Shown here piece by piece: positions 33,746-42,405 of a stretch of DNA of 64,000 nucleotides (the first letter of the stretch is position 1; each line of letters starts with the position of its first letter). This DNA comes from Nannocystis bainbridge (lineage in GTDB: Bacteria; Myxococcota_A; Polyangia; Nannocystales; Nannocystaceae), in the NCBI RefSeq assembly GCF_028368995.1, contig NZ_JAQNDL010000001.1:2320001-2384000 (forward strand), read 5' to 3'. Under the pieces are notes generated by a model, which did not search any database, was not told the origin of the DNA, and saw nothing but the letters and a program-made list of their open reading frames with translations. The position numbers and the translations under genes are program-made.

Positions 33746-36403
33746 ATGAGCGTGGTCGAGCCCGAAGTGTGGGGCCCCGAGGGGCTGTGCGAGCAGTTCT
33801 GGGACGTCGACCGCAAGATGCACAACCGCCGCTTCGCCTTCATCCTCGGCGCCGGCGCGTCGGTGCAGTCGGGGATCCCCACGGCGGGCACGCTGGTGCG
33901 GCGCTGGCTCGGCGAGCTGCATCGCCGCCTCGCCCGCGCCGACGTGCCGCTCGAGCGCTGGGCCACCGCCGAGGCGCTCGAGATCGCCGGCTTCTCGTTC
34001 GCCGACCTGCCGGCGTCCTACAGCCAGGTGTTCGCCCGCCGCTTCCGCCAGCACCCCGACGAGGGCTACGCCGACCTCGAGGACATCATGCAGGGCAAGG
34101 ACCCGAGCTTCGGCTACTCGGTGCTGGCCCACATCCTGGCCGAGACCCGCCACAAGCTGGTGATCACCACCAACTTCGACAACCTCGTCGGCGACGCGCT
34201 GTCGATCTTCACCGGCACGACGCCGCTGGTGTGCGGCCACGAGTCGCTGGCCAACTTCGTGCACGTCGAGCCGCGCCGGCCGGTGGTCGTGAAGATCCAC
34301 CGCGACCTGCTGATGGCGCCGATGAACCAGGCCGCCGAGATCGCGGCGCTGCAGACGGCGTGGATCGATCCGCTCACCCGGGTGTTCCGCGCATACACGC
34401 CGATCGTGATCGGCTACGGCGGCAACGACGGCAGCCTCATGGGCTTTTTGAATAGCCTGCCGGAGGACGCGATCCCCGGCGGGATCTTCTGGTGCTACTA
34501 CGGCCCGTCAGGCCCGCCCAGCCCGGAGATCCGCCGCCTCGTGGCGCGCCACCGCGGGGTGCTGGTGCCGGTCGAGGGCTTCGACGAGCTCATGCTGCGG
34601 CTCAGCGCGCGCCTGCGGATCCCCCTGCTCGACCAGGTGATCGAGTCCAAGGCCCGCACGCGCGTCGACAACTACCGCCGCCGCGTCGAGGAGCTGCAGG
34701 CGCGCCTGTTCCCTTCGACGCCGGCCGAGGCCGAGGCGATCGAGCAGCGCACCGGCGGGCCGGCGTCGGCCGAGCCCGCGTCACCGCGATCTGTCCCTTC
34801 GGACAGCATCACACCGATCGTGGCGCCGCCCGAGGCCTCGCCGCAACCAGCCCCGGCCGAGCGGTCGGCAGCACCGCTCTCGGACGCAGGGGAGGCGCGG
34901 CGGCCGTCGTCTTCACCTATTCCTTCGGACAGCTCGCCGCCCCGGCGTTCGCCGTCCGGAGGCAACGCGGCGACGTCGCCATCCGGTTCGCCGGTCCGTT
35001 CGCACCAGGCCCCGCTCGCCAGGCCGTCGTCCCGTGATGCTTCGGCGCCGTCGCGTTCGGGCCTGCCTGTCCTTGCGGACAGCCCGTCGCCTGCCCCTTC
35101 GGACCTGTCTCCGACAGGAAAATCTGCCTCTTCCAGGAGTCCGTCGCCCGAGCTGCGGTCTGCCCCTTCCGACCTGTCGCCAGCAGAAGAACCTGGCCTT
35201 TCGGACATGCCACCGCTCGCCCCGCAGCATGTCTCTTCAGACATGTCACAGTCGCCCTCGGCCAGACCATCGCCGCCGCTGAACCGCGCGCCCGCGAGCC
35301 CCGAGTCGCCCACCGCCCGGTCCGGCCCGTCCGCAGCCGGTTCGGCCCCGACCCGCGGCCTCGAGGTCGCGCACTCGCGGCCGTCGCCGCTGCTCTCGAC
35401 GAGCGCCTTCGTCTTGCGCCTCGACGGCATCGATCGGCCGGCCGAGCCTCACGAGTCGGAGACCTCGCACGAGCGCGGGCTCGATTCTCTCGGTGCGATG
35501 TCCCCGCCGTCGCAGGTCGATGCTTCGCGCGAGGACGACCTGGGGCTGAACGCAGCGAGCGACGAAGAGGCCGAGAGCGAAGACCGCCAGCGGGACCCGA
35601 GCGATGACAGAGCCGCCTATCTGGAAGATGTGCTTTTGGACATGTCCTCGCGCCGGCACGAGTCCCTCGACGACGCCGATGAACCCGTGAGCTTCGCGGC
35701 TGCTCCCCGCTCGTGGACCGCAGGCCCGCTGCGGCGCCTGCCTGCCGCCGCCGGCTCGTTGCAGCGGGCGCTGCAGCAGGTCGCGGGGGAGGCCGCCGCT
35801 GCCGATCCGTGGACCATCTCGCTGCAGGCGCGCGCCGAGCCGGACCGCGAGCGCGCCATCGCCCTCCTGCGCGCGGGCTTGCAGCAGTTCCCGGCCGACC
35901 GCACCCTCTCGCTCGACCTCGTGGAGCGCCTCACCGAGCGGCCCACCACCGAAGCTGTGCAATCGGCCATGTCCACGATCGCCGCGCGGCTCGCCGCCGA
36001 CCCCGGCGACAAGCTCGCGCTGGCGCACCGCGTGCTGCTGCTGGCCTGGCTCGGGCTCTATCCCGCCGCTGGCGAGGCGCTGCGCCGCCTGGGCGACGCG
36101 GTCGCCGGCTCCGATGCGATCGCCGTGGAAATCGCAGGCCTCGCCTTCCTCGACGGCCTGCTCCTGCGCCTGCAAGGCGCCGACGACGACTCGGCGCTGG
36201 CCCCGTTCCAGGTCCACGTCCACGGCATGTCGCCCATCGTCGGCCTGCCGCACGCTCTCATCGTCGCCCTCGCGGGGCGCCTCGACCCGGCCTCGCGCCG
36301 CCTGTACCTCCACCTGTCGGACCGCCTCGCCGGCAGGCTGTCGGCCGAGGAGTTCGCCCGCCGCGAGCCCCGGCTCGCCGGCTCGCCCGTCGCCCGCGTC
36401 TGA
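33746..36403 (+). CDS. SIR2-domain protein with disordered linker and helical repeat C-terminus
   Basis: The protein has 885 residues. The N-terminal SIR2-like NAD-binding domain (about residues 25-300) has FILGAGASVQSGIPTAG, TTNFDNLV, VKIHRDLL and VIGYGGNDGSL. The usual glycine after the catalytic His is replaced by Arg. A linker of about 330 residues (about 325-655) is Ser/Pro/Ala/Asp-rich and is densely built from the dispersed hairpin repeat. The C-terminal 220 residues are helical and TPR-like (PDRERAIALLRAGLQQFP). SIR2 domains of this style are often NADases in phage defence, but a regulatory role is equally possible. The 304-base gap upstream holds two hairpin relics (near 33524 and 33607). 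Confidence 0.8.
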   Translation: MSVVEPEVWGPEGLCEQFWDVDRKMHNRRFAFILGAGASVQSGIPTAGTLVRRWLGELHRRLARADVPLERWATAEALEIAGFSFADLPASYSQVFARRFRQHPDEGYADLEDIMQGKDPSFGYSVLAHILAETRHKLVITTNFDNLVGDALSIFTGTTPLVCGHESLANFVHVEPRRPVVVKIHRDLLMAPMNQAAEIAALQTAWIDPLTRVFRAYTPIVIGYGGNDGSLMGFLNSLPEDAIPGGIFWCYYGPSGPPSPEIRRLVARHRGVLVPVEGFDELMLRLSARLRIPLLDQVIESKARTRVDNYRRRVEELQARLFPSTPAEAEAIEQRTGGPASAEPASPRSVPSDSITPIVAPPEASPQPAPAERSAAPLSDAGEARRPSSSPIPSDSSPPRRSPSGGNAATSPSGSPVRSHQAPLARPSSRDASAPSRSGLPVLADSPSPAPSDLSPTGKSASSRSPSPELRSAPSDLSPAEEPGLSDMPPLAPQHVSSDMSQSPSARPSPPLNRAPASPESPTARSGPSAAGSAPTRGLEVAHSRPSPLLSTSAFVLRLDGIDRPAEPHESETSHERGLDSLGAMSPPSQVDASREDDLGLNAASDEEAESEDRQRDPSDDRAAYLEDVLLDMSSRRHESLDDADEPVSFAAAPRSWTAGPLRRLPAAAGSLQRALQQVAGEAAAADPWTISLQARAEPDRERAIALLRAGLQQFPADRTLSLDLVERLTERPTTEAVQSAMSTIAARLAADPGDKLALAHRVLLLAWLGLYPAAGEALRRLGDAVAGSDAIAVEIAGLAFLDGLLLRLQGADDDSALAPFQVHVHGMSPIVGLPHALIVALAGRLDPASRRLYLHLSDRLAGRLSAEEFARREPRLAGSPVARV
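34791..35255 (+). repeat. cluster of hairpin repeats inside the SIR2 protein linker
   Basis: Clear copies are CTGTCC-CTTC-GGACAG at 34791-34806 and CTGTCC-TTGC-GGACAG at 35067-35082. Degenerate copies lie near 34919, 35091, 35106, 35161, 35198 and 35229. They encode recurring Ser/Pro/Asp segments (PSDS, PSDLSP, SSDMS). Confidence 0.7.
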
Positions 36404-36420
36404 GCTTCGCAGCGCGAAGG

Positions 36421-36452
36421 ACATGTCTCGAAAGACATGTCTCGATGGACAT
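36421..36452. repeat. 14-bp tandem hairpin array, two to three units
   Basis: Units begin at 36421 and 36435 (acatgtctcgaaag, acatgtctcgatgg), with a partial third at 36449. It lies 17 bases after the SIR2 gene stop. The following 36453-36616 shows no gene. Confidence 0.85.
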
Positions 36453-36647
36453 CAAGCTCGCCGCCGCAGACCCGTCCTGTGGATCCGTTTCGGGGTGAGA
36501 GTCCGCCGGGCCGTCGCGCATGACTTTCAAGACAGGATGCTGACATCCGAAATCCCGCCGGTGCCAGCCGTCCCGAGAGCCAGGCCGTTTCCGCGCATAG
36601 TCCCGCAACAGCGTCAATTGGCTCCTATTCTTCGTTCTATAACATCT

Positions 36648-36662
36648 TGAAAATGATATTCA
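36648..36662. promoter_or_regulatory. Fur-box-like operator
   Basis: TGAAAATGATATTCA matches the 7-1-7 Fur consensus TGATAAT-G-ATTATCA at 11 of 14 arm positions. It lies in an AT-rich patch (36616-36680) that is unlike the rest of the window. A TATAAC -10-like box at 36638-36643 lies just upstream. A second partial site, ATCAATTATC, follows at 36671-36680. This suggests iron-responsive control of the three-gene operon starting at 36693. Confidence 0.5.
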
Positions 36663-36692
36663 AAACCCATATCAATTATCTGGAGAGCACCC

Positions 36693-36941
36693 ATGCACCC
36701 CACACGCCCCTGCCAGCGGACCCGCCTCGCCACCAGCCCCATGGTCACGATCGACTCGTGCAGCTGCACGATGATCCACCTCAACGTCGGCGCCACCACC
36801 TTGCGCTTCACCCCCGAGGCGTTCGAGGGCCTGTCGGGGCTGATCCTCGAGGCCGTCGCCGAGATGGCCTCGCGCCCGCCGAGCGACCACGACGGCGGGC
36901 TCCCGCTGCACGTCGGCCGGCGCGTGCGAGGTGAGGCGTGA
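36693..36941 (+). CDS. small protein, first of a three-gene operon
   Basis: The protein has 82 residues and no signal peptide. The centre reads TIDSCSCTMIHLNVGATTLR followed by FTPEAFEGLSGLI, a strand-rich fold with a CxC pair. It resembles small DUF6686-like proteins in style, but the assignment is tentative. GGAGAG lies 5 bases before the ATG. The stop overlaps the next start (GTGA). The second gene has a similar strand-helix pattern, so the two may be paralogues. A Fur-like site lies upstream. Confidence 0.7.
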   Translation: MHPTRPCQRTRLATSPMVTIDSCSCTMIHLNVGATTLRFTPEAFEGLSGLILEAVAEMASRPPSDHDGGLPLHVGRRVRGEA

Positions 36942-37165
36942 GCGGTCGCCCCGGCCCGCTGCTGCTGGCGAGCGCGCCGGGCTACCGCGTCGAGCTGGGC
37001 GAGGGCGGCGTCGTCCTCGTCCACGCCGGCCCGGTCAGTTTTCGCCTCGCGCGCGACGCTTGCGAGGCCCTGACCACCACGCTCGCGCGGGCGATGGTGC
37101 GGCTGGCCCGGGTCTGTCCCAAACGACCTGTGCTCGAGGTCCTGCCCGGCGGGGGCGAGGGGTGA
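36938..37165 (+). CDS. small protein, second of the operon
   Basis: The protein has 75 residues. YRVELGEGGVVLVHAGPVSF followed by RLARDACEALTTTL repeats the strand-strand-helix order of the preceding protein without the CxC pair, so the two look like diverged duplicates. The GTG start overlaps the upstream stop, and its own stop overlaps the next GTG. The function is unknown. Confidence 0.65.
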   Translation: MSGRPGPLLLASAPGYRVELGEGGVVLVHAGPVSFRLARDACEALTTTLARAMVRLARVCPKRPVLEVLPGGGEG

Positions 37166-37614
37166 CCGCCGGCTTCCCTGCCAGCGAGCCGCCCGAGGCC
37201 GGCGCGCTGCGGCTGGTGTTGACGCTGGCGCTGACCCGGCGCGAAGCCGCGGGCCTGCTCGCGCGCGCCGGCGAGGTCGAAGGTCTGCGGCCCTCGGCCG
37301 TGGTCGCGGCCCTCGGCGACGCGCTCGCGGGCGACGAGCAGCTGTGGCGCGAGGTCGGAGCGACGCTCGACGACCGCCTGGCCCCGTGGCTGACGGAGCT
37401 CGGCGGCCGACCCCTGCGCGACCTGCTGGCCCGCGTCTCCGGCGACGGCGAGGTCGACGTCCCTGCCCTCGCGGCCCTGCTGTGGTCGCTGATCCGCCGC
37501 CGCCAGCGCGCGCTCGGGCCGCTGCTGGCTCACGTCGTCCGCGAGGTCGAGGGCCTCATCGTCGCCGACGCCGGCCAGCGCGCCCGCGATCTCCGCCGCG
37601 AAGCGATCCTCTGA
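37162..37614 (+). CDS. helical protein, third of the operon
   Basis: The protein has 150 residues, almost entirely helical and Ala/Leu/Arg-rich, without signal peptide or membrane segment. I do not recognise it. The GTG start overlaps the upstream TGA (GTGA), the third such coupling in a row. The stop is followed within 15 bases by a 14-bp repeat array. A partner role to the two small proteins, under the Fur-like site, is inferred from gene order only. Confidence 0.65.
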   Translation: MTAGFPASEPPEAGALRLVLTLALTRREAAGLLARAGEVEGLRPSAVVAALGDALAGDEQLWREVGATLDDRLAPWLTELGGRPLRDLLARVSGDGEVDVPALAALLWSLIRRRQRALGPLLAHVVREVEGLIVADAGQRARDLRREAIL

Positions 37615-37626
37615 AGCGCGCCAAGA

Positions 37627-37700
37627 GCATGTCTTCGAGGACATGACCTTTCACGCATAAACATCCAGACATGTCGCGAGCGACATGCCCCTTCCGACAG
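37627..37700. repeat. 14-bp tandem hairpin array, five units
   Basis: Units begin at 37627, 37641, 37655, 37669 and 37683 (gcatgtcttcgagg to acatgccccttccg). The third unit is degenerate. The array lies between convergent genes. Confidence 0.85.
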
Positions 37701-37724
37701 GCGATGATCGACCGCTCCGGACCG

Positions 37725-38192
37725 CTAGTCCATGCCGGTGGTGGTCGTCGCCCCGGTGTCGGTGCCCGTGCTCGTGGTCCCGGTCTCGGGCTCGTCGGTC
37801 GTCGTGCCGGTCGTCGCGTCGGTCGTCGTGTCGGTCGTCGAGGTCGAAGTCGAGGTCCCGGTCGTCGGCGTCCCGGTGGTCGGCGTCTCGGTCGTCTCGC
37901 TGGTGGTGCCGGTGCTGGTGCTCGTGCCGGTCTCGGTCTCGCCGCCGGTGCTGGTGCTGAGCGGCGGCTGGAACGAGTCCGACTCGGTGGCGGGCACGCC
38001 GTAGACGGCGGTCACCAGGCAGCCGGACAGGGTCAAGCCGGAGACCAGCAGGGCGGCGGTGCACAGCAGGCCTGTCCCCTGGGACAGGCTCTCGCCGCAG
38101 TGCGGGCAGCTGCCGGCGCCGGCGCGCAAGAATTCGCGACAAGCAGGACAGGGGACGAGACGGGTATCGGGCAGCATGGTCATGGCGTTCAC
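37725..38192 (-). CDS. zinc-ribbon membrane protein with Thr-rich tail
   Basis: The protein has about 155 residues. An N-terminal zinc ribbon (CPACREFL, then SCPHCGES) is followed by one hydrophobic segment (LLCTAALLVSGLTLSGCL). A tail of about 90 residues is nearly all Thr, Ser, Gly, Glu and Asp. A cytoplasmic ribbon and an outside tail would make a single-pass protein; alternatively SGC could be a late lipobox. The GTG start at 38192 overlaps the TGA of the dehydrogenase gene; an ATG at 38183 is possible. The tail has strong codon periodicity and could be length-variable. Confidence 0.65.
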   Translation of the reverse strand: MNAMTMLPDTRLVPCPACREFLRAGAGSCPHCGESLSQGTGLLCTAALLVSGLTLSGCLVTAVYGVPATESDSFQPPLSTSTGGETETGTSTSTGTTSETTETPTTGTPTTGTSTSTSTTDTTTDATTGTTTDEPETGTTSTGTDTGATTTTGMD

Positions 38193-39130
38193 TCCTCACC
38201 GACCTCGCGCGACATCAATGCGGCGACGGCCTCGCTGGCGGGGATCTCGCGGGCAAAGGCGCCCGCACACAGGGTGATGACGGGCGAGTGCAGCTTGACC
38301 CGGCGGGTGTACGCGGCGATCCGGCCGGCGCTCTCGAGGCCCTCGAAGTAGGTCCCGCCGATCGAGCCGATCGCCTCGAACGGCTGGTTCTCGGCGATCG
38401 CGCGCCCGATCGCCAGCTCGGGCCGCTCGTCGCCGGCGACCGCCGCCAGCAAGTCGCCGAAGCCGGCCAGGCCCATGAAGGTCTCGTGCTTGCCGCCGAG
38501 CACCACGCCGATCCGCGCCGCCTCGGCCATCGCCCGCGTCGCCAGCATCGCCTGCGCCGCCGGCCCGAGCCCGTGGCCCTGCGCGAACCCGATCGCGGTG
38601 GCGAACAGGCCCACCGCCGTCGACGCGAACTCGGCCCCGGTGACGTCGTCGGTGCTGTAGAGCCGCAGCAGCGGCCCGCCGATCGCCTCGCGCACCGCCG
38701 CCCGCACCTCGGGGAACCGGCTGGCGACCACGCCGCCGCTCGGCCCGCCGGTGATCAGCGCCTCGGCCACCAGCGGCCCCGCCAGCGCGCCGACGCGGCG
38801 GCACGGGGTCTCGCTGCGCAGCACCTGCGTCAATCCGTGCAGGTCGTCGCCGACGACGCCGCGCGAGATGTGGACCAGGAAGTGCCCGCCGTCGAGGTGC
38901 GCCCCGAGCTCGCGGGCGATGCTGGCGACGTACGGCGACGGCACGGCGAAGAAGATCAGCTCGCACGCGGCGAGCGCGGCTGGCCCGGAGACCAGGTCGA
39001 TGTGCTCGGTGCCCGTGCGCTGCGGCCGGCGGCTCCACAGCAGCGCCTCACGCCCGGCCCGCTCGACCGCGTGCGCGAGGCCCCAGCCGAAGTTTCCGCC
39101 TCCGACGATCCCGACCGGCGGCGCGCTCAT
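38189..39130 (-). CDS. gpsA: NAD(P)-dependent glycerol-3-phosphate dehydrogenase-like protein
   Basis: The protein has 313 residues. The N-terminal Rossmann fold has GIVGGGNFGWGLAH. The GpsA pattern continues with FFAVPSPYV, ISRGV, GALAGPLVAEAL and, in the C-terminal domain, the catalytic region EFASTAVGLFATAIGFAQG. The family's usual NALKN reads differently here, so the substrate may differ. GpsA makes sn-glycerol 3-phosphate from dihydroxyacetone phosphate for phospholipid synthesis. The ATG overlaps the stop of the PlsB-like gene, so the enzyme and the acyltransferase that uses its product are coupled. The gene symbol is a best guess. Confidence 0.78.
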   Translation of the reverse strand: MSAPPVGIVGGGNFGWGLAHAVERAGREALLWSRRPQRTGTEHIDLVSGPAALAACELIFFAVPSPYVASIARELGAHLDGGHFLVHISRGVVGDDLHGLTQVLRSETPCRRVGALAGPLVAEALITGGPSGGVVASRFPEVRAAVREAIGGPLLRLYSTDDVTGAEFASTAVGLFATAIGFAQGHGLGPAAQAMLATRAMAEAARIGVVLGGKHETFMGLAGFGDLLAAVAGDERPELAIGRAIAENQPFEAIGSIGGTYFEGLESAGRIAAYTRRVKLHSPVITLCAGAFAREIPASEAVAALMSREVGEE

Positions 39131-40854
39131 GCCTTGCCTCCCTGATTGACGATGCTGCGCGCGGCCGCCAGCGTCTCTTCGGTCGCCAGCTCCTCGGCCC
39201 ACGGCAGCAGGCGGTTTTGATAGAACAGCAGCAGGTTCGGATCTTCGATCAGCACGTCGTCTCCGACCTCGGTGGCGACGACCTTGGTGTGGTAGTCGCG
39301 CCACGCCGACAGCGCCTCCGAGACGATCCGCTCGGGGGACTGCGAGCGCAGCACCGGCCCGACGTGGACCCGCCCCTCGGCCTCGGCCTGCAGCAGGCGG
39401 TCGCGCGCGTCGGCGACCTCGCGCACCAGCTGCTCGCGCGGCATCGCCACCTCGCCGCGGCGGCGCTGGCGGCTGAACAGGTCGAGCTCGGGCGTGGACC
39501 ACACGAGGTAGCGGTAGAGCACGTGGGCGACCAGCTGCGTCCAGATGATCACCGTCTCGCGCTGGTACACGCGGGCGATCGCGTCGCCGAGCTCGCGCGT
39601 GTAGCCGGCGTCGCGGGCCGGGTCGACGCTGGGCACGCCGCGGCGGCGGACGTAGGAGCCCGGATCGACCGGCTGGCCCGACGGCGCGATCGATCGGCCC
39701 TCGTCGTCGACGGGGTTGCAGAACGGGTCCATCGCGTCGCCGAAGCGGACCACCAGCGCCGAGCGCAGCGTGACCAGCTTGGTCATGAAGGCGTAGATCC
39801 GGTCGATGCGCGAGAACTCGTCGTCGTCGATGATGTAGCGGGCCTGGCCGGCGCCCTTGAGGTGATCCTCGATCAGCGTCTCGGCCTCGAGCACCAGCGC
39901 GTAGTTCAGCGTCGCCGGCACGAAGAACACCGGGCGGTGGAGCCCGTTGGTCTGGTTGCGCGAGAACGCCTCGACCGCGGTGCCGGCCAGCCCGAGCTTG
40001 AGCCGGCGCTCGATCGTGCCCGAGCGCGAGCGCGTGCCGCCGGGGAAGAACAGCGAGTGATAGCCGCGCTCGACCATCAGGCACGAATAGGTCTTCAGCG
40101 CCTCCTTGTAGACCGCGGCCGAGACCCGCCGGTCGACGCGGTAGGCGCCGAGGTTGTGCATGAAGAAGCTGATCAGCGGGTTCGAGAACAGGTTCCTGCC
40201 GGCGCCGTAGACCACCGGCGGCAGGTTGGCGCGCAGCAGCACGTAGCCGAGCGCGACCGAGTCGAGGTTCGACGAGTGGGTCGGGACCAGCACCAGCGTG
40301 CCGATCTGGGCCAGCCGGCGCAGCTTGTCGATCGGGCCCTCGGCCGAGATCAGGGCGTCGAGCTGGCTGAAGCCGCCGGCCAGCAGCTGGGTCGGCAGAC
40401 CCATCGGGTTCATCACCGCCGTCAGCACGCCGGGGATCAGCCGCGCCGACAAGTTGTAGACCCGCGGGTCGAAGTTGCCGGCGATGTCCTCGACCATGAC
40501 GCGGCTGATGGACCGCAGGCTGTCGCTGCGCTCCTCGTGCGACATCTTGCCGAGCCGCTTGACCAGCCGGCGCCACGAGCCCAGCGCCAGGTCGGCCTCG
40601 GCGTCGCCCTGCCCCGCGAGCCGGCGGATCTCGGCGTGGCCGGCCTCGTTGAGCGCGTACAGCAGCCGCTTCGGATCGGCCGCGAAGTGCTCCTCGGTGC
40701 GGCGCACCACCTCGGTGATGATCTCTTCGCGCTCGCTGTTGAAGCGGAAGATCTGCGGGTCACCCGGCTGCGGCTTGGGCCCGAACATGGCCGGCAGGCG
40801 CAACGGGCGGGACAGCAGGCGATGCACGATCGAGCGCATGGGCCGGGCGAGCAT
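39127..40854 (-). CDS. PlsB-like glycerol-3-phosphate acyltransferase
   Basis: The protein has 575 residues. Acyltransferase block I is PTHSSNLDSVALGYV (HX4D), followed by block II (YGAGRNLFSNP), block III FFPGGTRSRSG and block IV VFFVPATLNYA. The usual E of block III (PEGTRS) is Gly. Proteins of this build acylate position 1 of glycerol 3-phosphate at the inner membrane. Coupling to the GpsA-like gene supports this. The start is uncertain: ATG at 40854 or ATG at 40839 (MRSIVHRLL), the latter following a TATGCT box by 10 bases. Confidence 0.85.
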   Translation of the reverse strand: MLARPMRSIVHRLLSRPLRLPAMFGPKPQPGDPQIFRFNSEREEIITEVVRRTEEHFAADPKRLLYALNEAGHAEIRRLAGQGDAEADLALGSWRRLVKRLGKMSHEERSDSLRSISRVMVEDIAGNFDPRVYNLSARLIPGVLTAVMNPMGLPTQLLAGGFSQLDALISAEGPIDKLRRLAQIGTLVLVPTHSSNLDSVALGYVLLRANLPPVVYGAGRNLFSNPLISFFMHNLGAYRVDRRVSAAVYKEALKTYSCLMVERGYHSLFFPGGTRSRSGTIERRLKLGLAGTAVEAFSRNQTNGLHRPVFFVPATLNYALVLEAETLIEDHLKGAGQARYIIDDDEFSRIDRIYAFMTKLVTLRSALVVRFGDAMDPFCNPVDDEGRSIAPSGQPVDPGSYVRRRGVPSVDPARDAGYTRELGDAIARVYQRETVIIWTQLVAHVLYRYLVWSTPELDLFSRQRRRGEVAMPREQLVREVADARDRLLQAEAEGRVHVGPVLRSQSPERIVSEALSAWRDYHTKVVATEVGDDVLIEDPNLLLFYQNRLLPWAEELATEETLAAARSIVNQGGKA

Positions 40855-40910
40855 AGCCGGCTCGCGGCGCCGCCACTACTCCCCTGCGGCCCCCGATCGT
40901 GCGCCGGCGA

Positions 40911-41246
40911 TCACAGCGCGGTGATCGGCTCGCAGTAGAGCGAGTAGTTCTCGTTGGTGTAGCCGGGATCGCACACGCAGGTCGGCTTGATGTCGACGGG
41001 CACGCACTGGCCGGCCTCGCCGCAGAAGACCCCGCGGCACACGTTGAACTTGTCGTAGCAATAATCGCCGTCCGGGTCGCACACGCTGGTGGGCTCGTTG
41101 CAGAAGCCCCCCGGCGCGCAAAAGCCTCCGGGCGAGCCCGGCGGCGGCTCTTTCGGGCCCGGACCTTCGTAACACGCACCGCCCAGCAGCGCGCCCAGCA
41201 GCGCCACGCCCAACAGCTCGCGAACTCGGTGGCGGCCTCTGATCAC
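40911..41246 (-). CDS. small Cys-rich lipoprotein with EGF-like module
   Basis: The protein has 111 residues. The signal peptide ends in LLGGAC. The mature part is Gly/Pro-rich with about a dozen Cys spaced as in EGF-like repeats (CGEAGQCV, then CVCDPGY). It is likely disulfide-bonded at the cell surface. The start is GTG, with TACGGT exactly 6 bases upstream (leaderless type). The function is unknown. Confidence 0.7.
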   Translation of the reverse strand: MIRGRHRVRELLGVALLGALLGGACYEGPGPKEPPPGSPGGFCAPGGFCNEPTSVCDPDGDYCYDKFNVCRGVFCGEAGQCVPVDIKPTCVCDPGYTNENYSLYCEPITAL

Positions 41247-41252
41247 CCGATC

Positions 41253-41258
41253 ACCGTA
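41253..41258 (-). promoter_or_regulatory. -10-like box, probable leaderless start
   Basis: TACGGT lies 6 bases upstream of the GTG at 41246 on the minus strand, the same spacing as at 26476, 31605 and 44110. Confidence 0.4.
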
Positions 41259-41446
41259 GCCGCAAAACCGCGCGCAAGGGAAGAGTGAGCCGGGCCCGCG
41301 GTCCCGGACGTCTGCGCCGGACCTCGGGACAGGCGCGAGGCTGCGGCACCCAGACCCCGCCGCGCCCGCACGCGCGCCCAGGGACCGGGGTTTCGCGCCC
41401 GGCAGCGCTGTTTTCCTCCGTGGCCGGCCCTGGTACCGTGCCCGGG

Positions 41447-42367
41447 ATGATCGCGCACTCGATCCCGGGACCGGCGAAGCGGCCCGCTTTGAAGCTCGCG
41501 GCGGCCCTCCTCGCCGTCACGCTCCCGATCACGACGCTCCCGCTGCCGGCCCTGGCCGCCGAGGACGTCACGCCGGCCCGCGCCGCGGGCGTGCGCAAGA
41601 CCGTGCAAGATCGCGCGAAGCCGATGCTGAGCCGCGATCCCGGCGGCGCCGCCTCCCTGCTCGCCGGCGAGGCCAAGAAGACCAGCGACCCGGTCCTCTT
41701 CATCGACGCCGGCGAGGCTTACCTCGCCGCGGGCGTCGCCGAGCGCGACAAGGCCGCGCTCGAGCAGGCCATCGAGCAGGCCTCGATCGGCCTCGACATC
41801 GCCGCCTTCCAGCAGGACCCGCGCTGCGACCCCGGCTGGCAGCACCTCGACGCCGGCGAGTTCGAGCGCGAGGTGAGCCGCGGCAAGCAGGTCATCGAGG
41901 ACAGCGAGAAGGCCATCGCCGACCTCGACAAGCCGGTCGAGGCAGAGCCGCCGGTCGAGGAGCCGAAGAAGGACAAGGGCACCACCCCGCGCGACGGTCG
42001 CGGCCTCATCGCCGGCGGCGCGCTGGCGACCGTGGTCGGCGTCGGCGGCCTGGCGATGATCGGCGCCGGCCTGGCGCTCAGCAGCAAGGCGCAGAAGGAC
42101 GTCGACGCGCTCGACCCGTCGGCGATCGACTACGACGCCCAGTTCAACGACATCGACAAGAAGGGCAAGACCGCCAACGTGGTCGCCTACGCCGGCATCG
42201 GCGTGGCGGCCGTCGGCCTCGGCGTCGGCATCGCCCTGCTCGCGCTCGGCGTCAAGAAGCGCAAGGCCTACCGCGCCGAGCACGGCGGCAGCGAGACGGC
42301 GCGCTGGAACGTCGCCCCCGCGCTGGGCTACGGCTACGGCGGCCTCACCCTCGGCGGTCGCTTCTGA
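41447..42367 (+). CDS. exported protein with tail of two membrane helices
   Basis: The protein has 306 residues. A signal peptide (ending near LPLPALA) precedes a helical domain with a TPR-like pattern (about residues 40-150). A Lys/Glu/Pro linker follows, then two hydrophobic segments (about 185-210 and 245-270), and an Ala/Gly-rich end (GYGYGGLTLGGRF). This build, common in myxobacteria, suggests an envelope protein of unknown role. TACCGT lies 7 bases before the ATG. The 38-base gap to the next gene includes repeat-like sequence. Confidence 0.7.
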   Translation: MIAHSIPGPAKRPALKLAAALLAVTLPITTLPLPALAAEDVTPARAAGVRKTVQDRAKPMLSRDPGGAASLLAGEAKKTSDPVLFIDAGEAYLAAGVAERDKAALEQAIEQASIGLDIAAFQQDPRCDPGWQHLDAGEFEREVSRGKQVIEDSEKAIADLDKPVEAEPPVEEPKKDKGTTPRDGRGLIAGGALATVVGVGGLAMIGAGLALSSKAQKDVDALDPSAIDYDAQFNDIDKKGKTANVVAYAGIGVAAVGLGVGIALLALGVKKRKAYRAEHGGSETARWNVAPALGYGYGGLTLGGRF

Positions 42368-42405
42368 CCCCGAGGACATTCCCCTTCGACCAGGAACTTT
42401 CGGCC

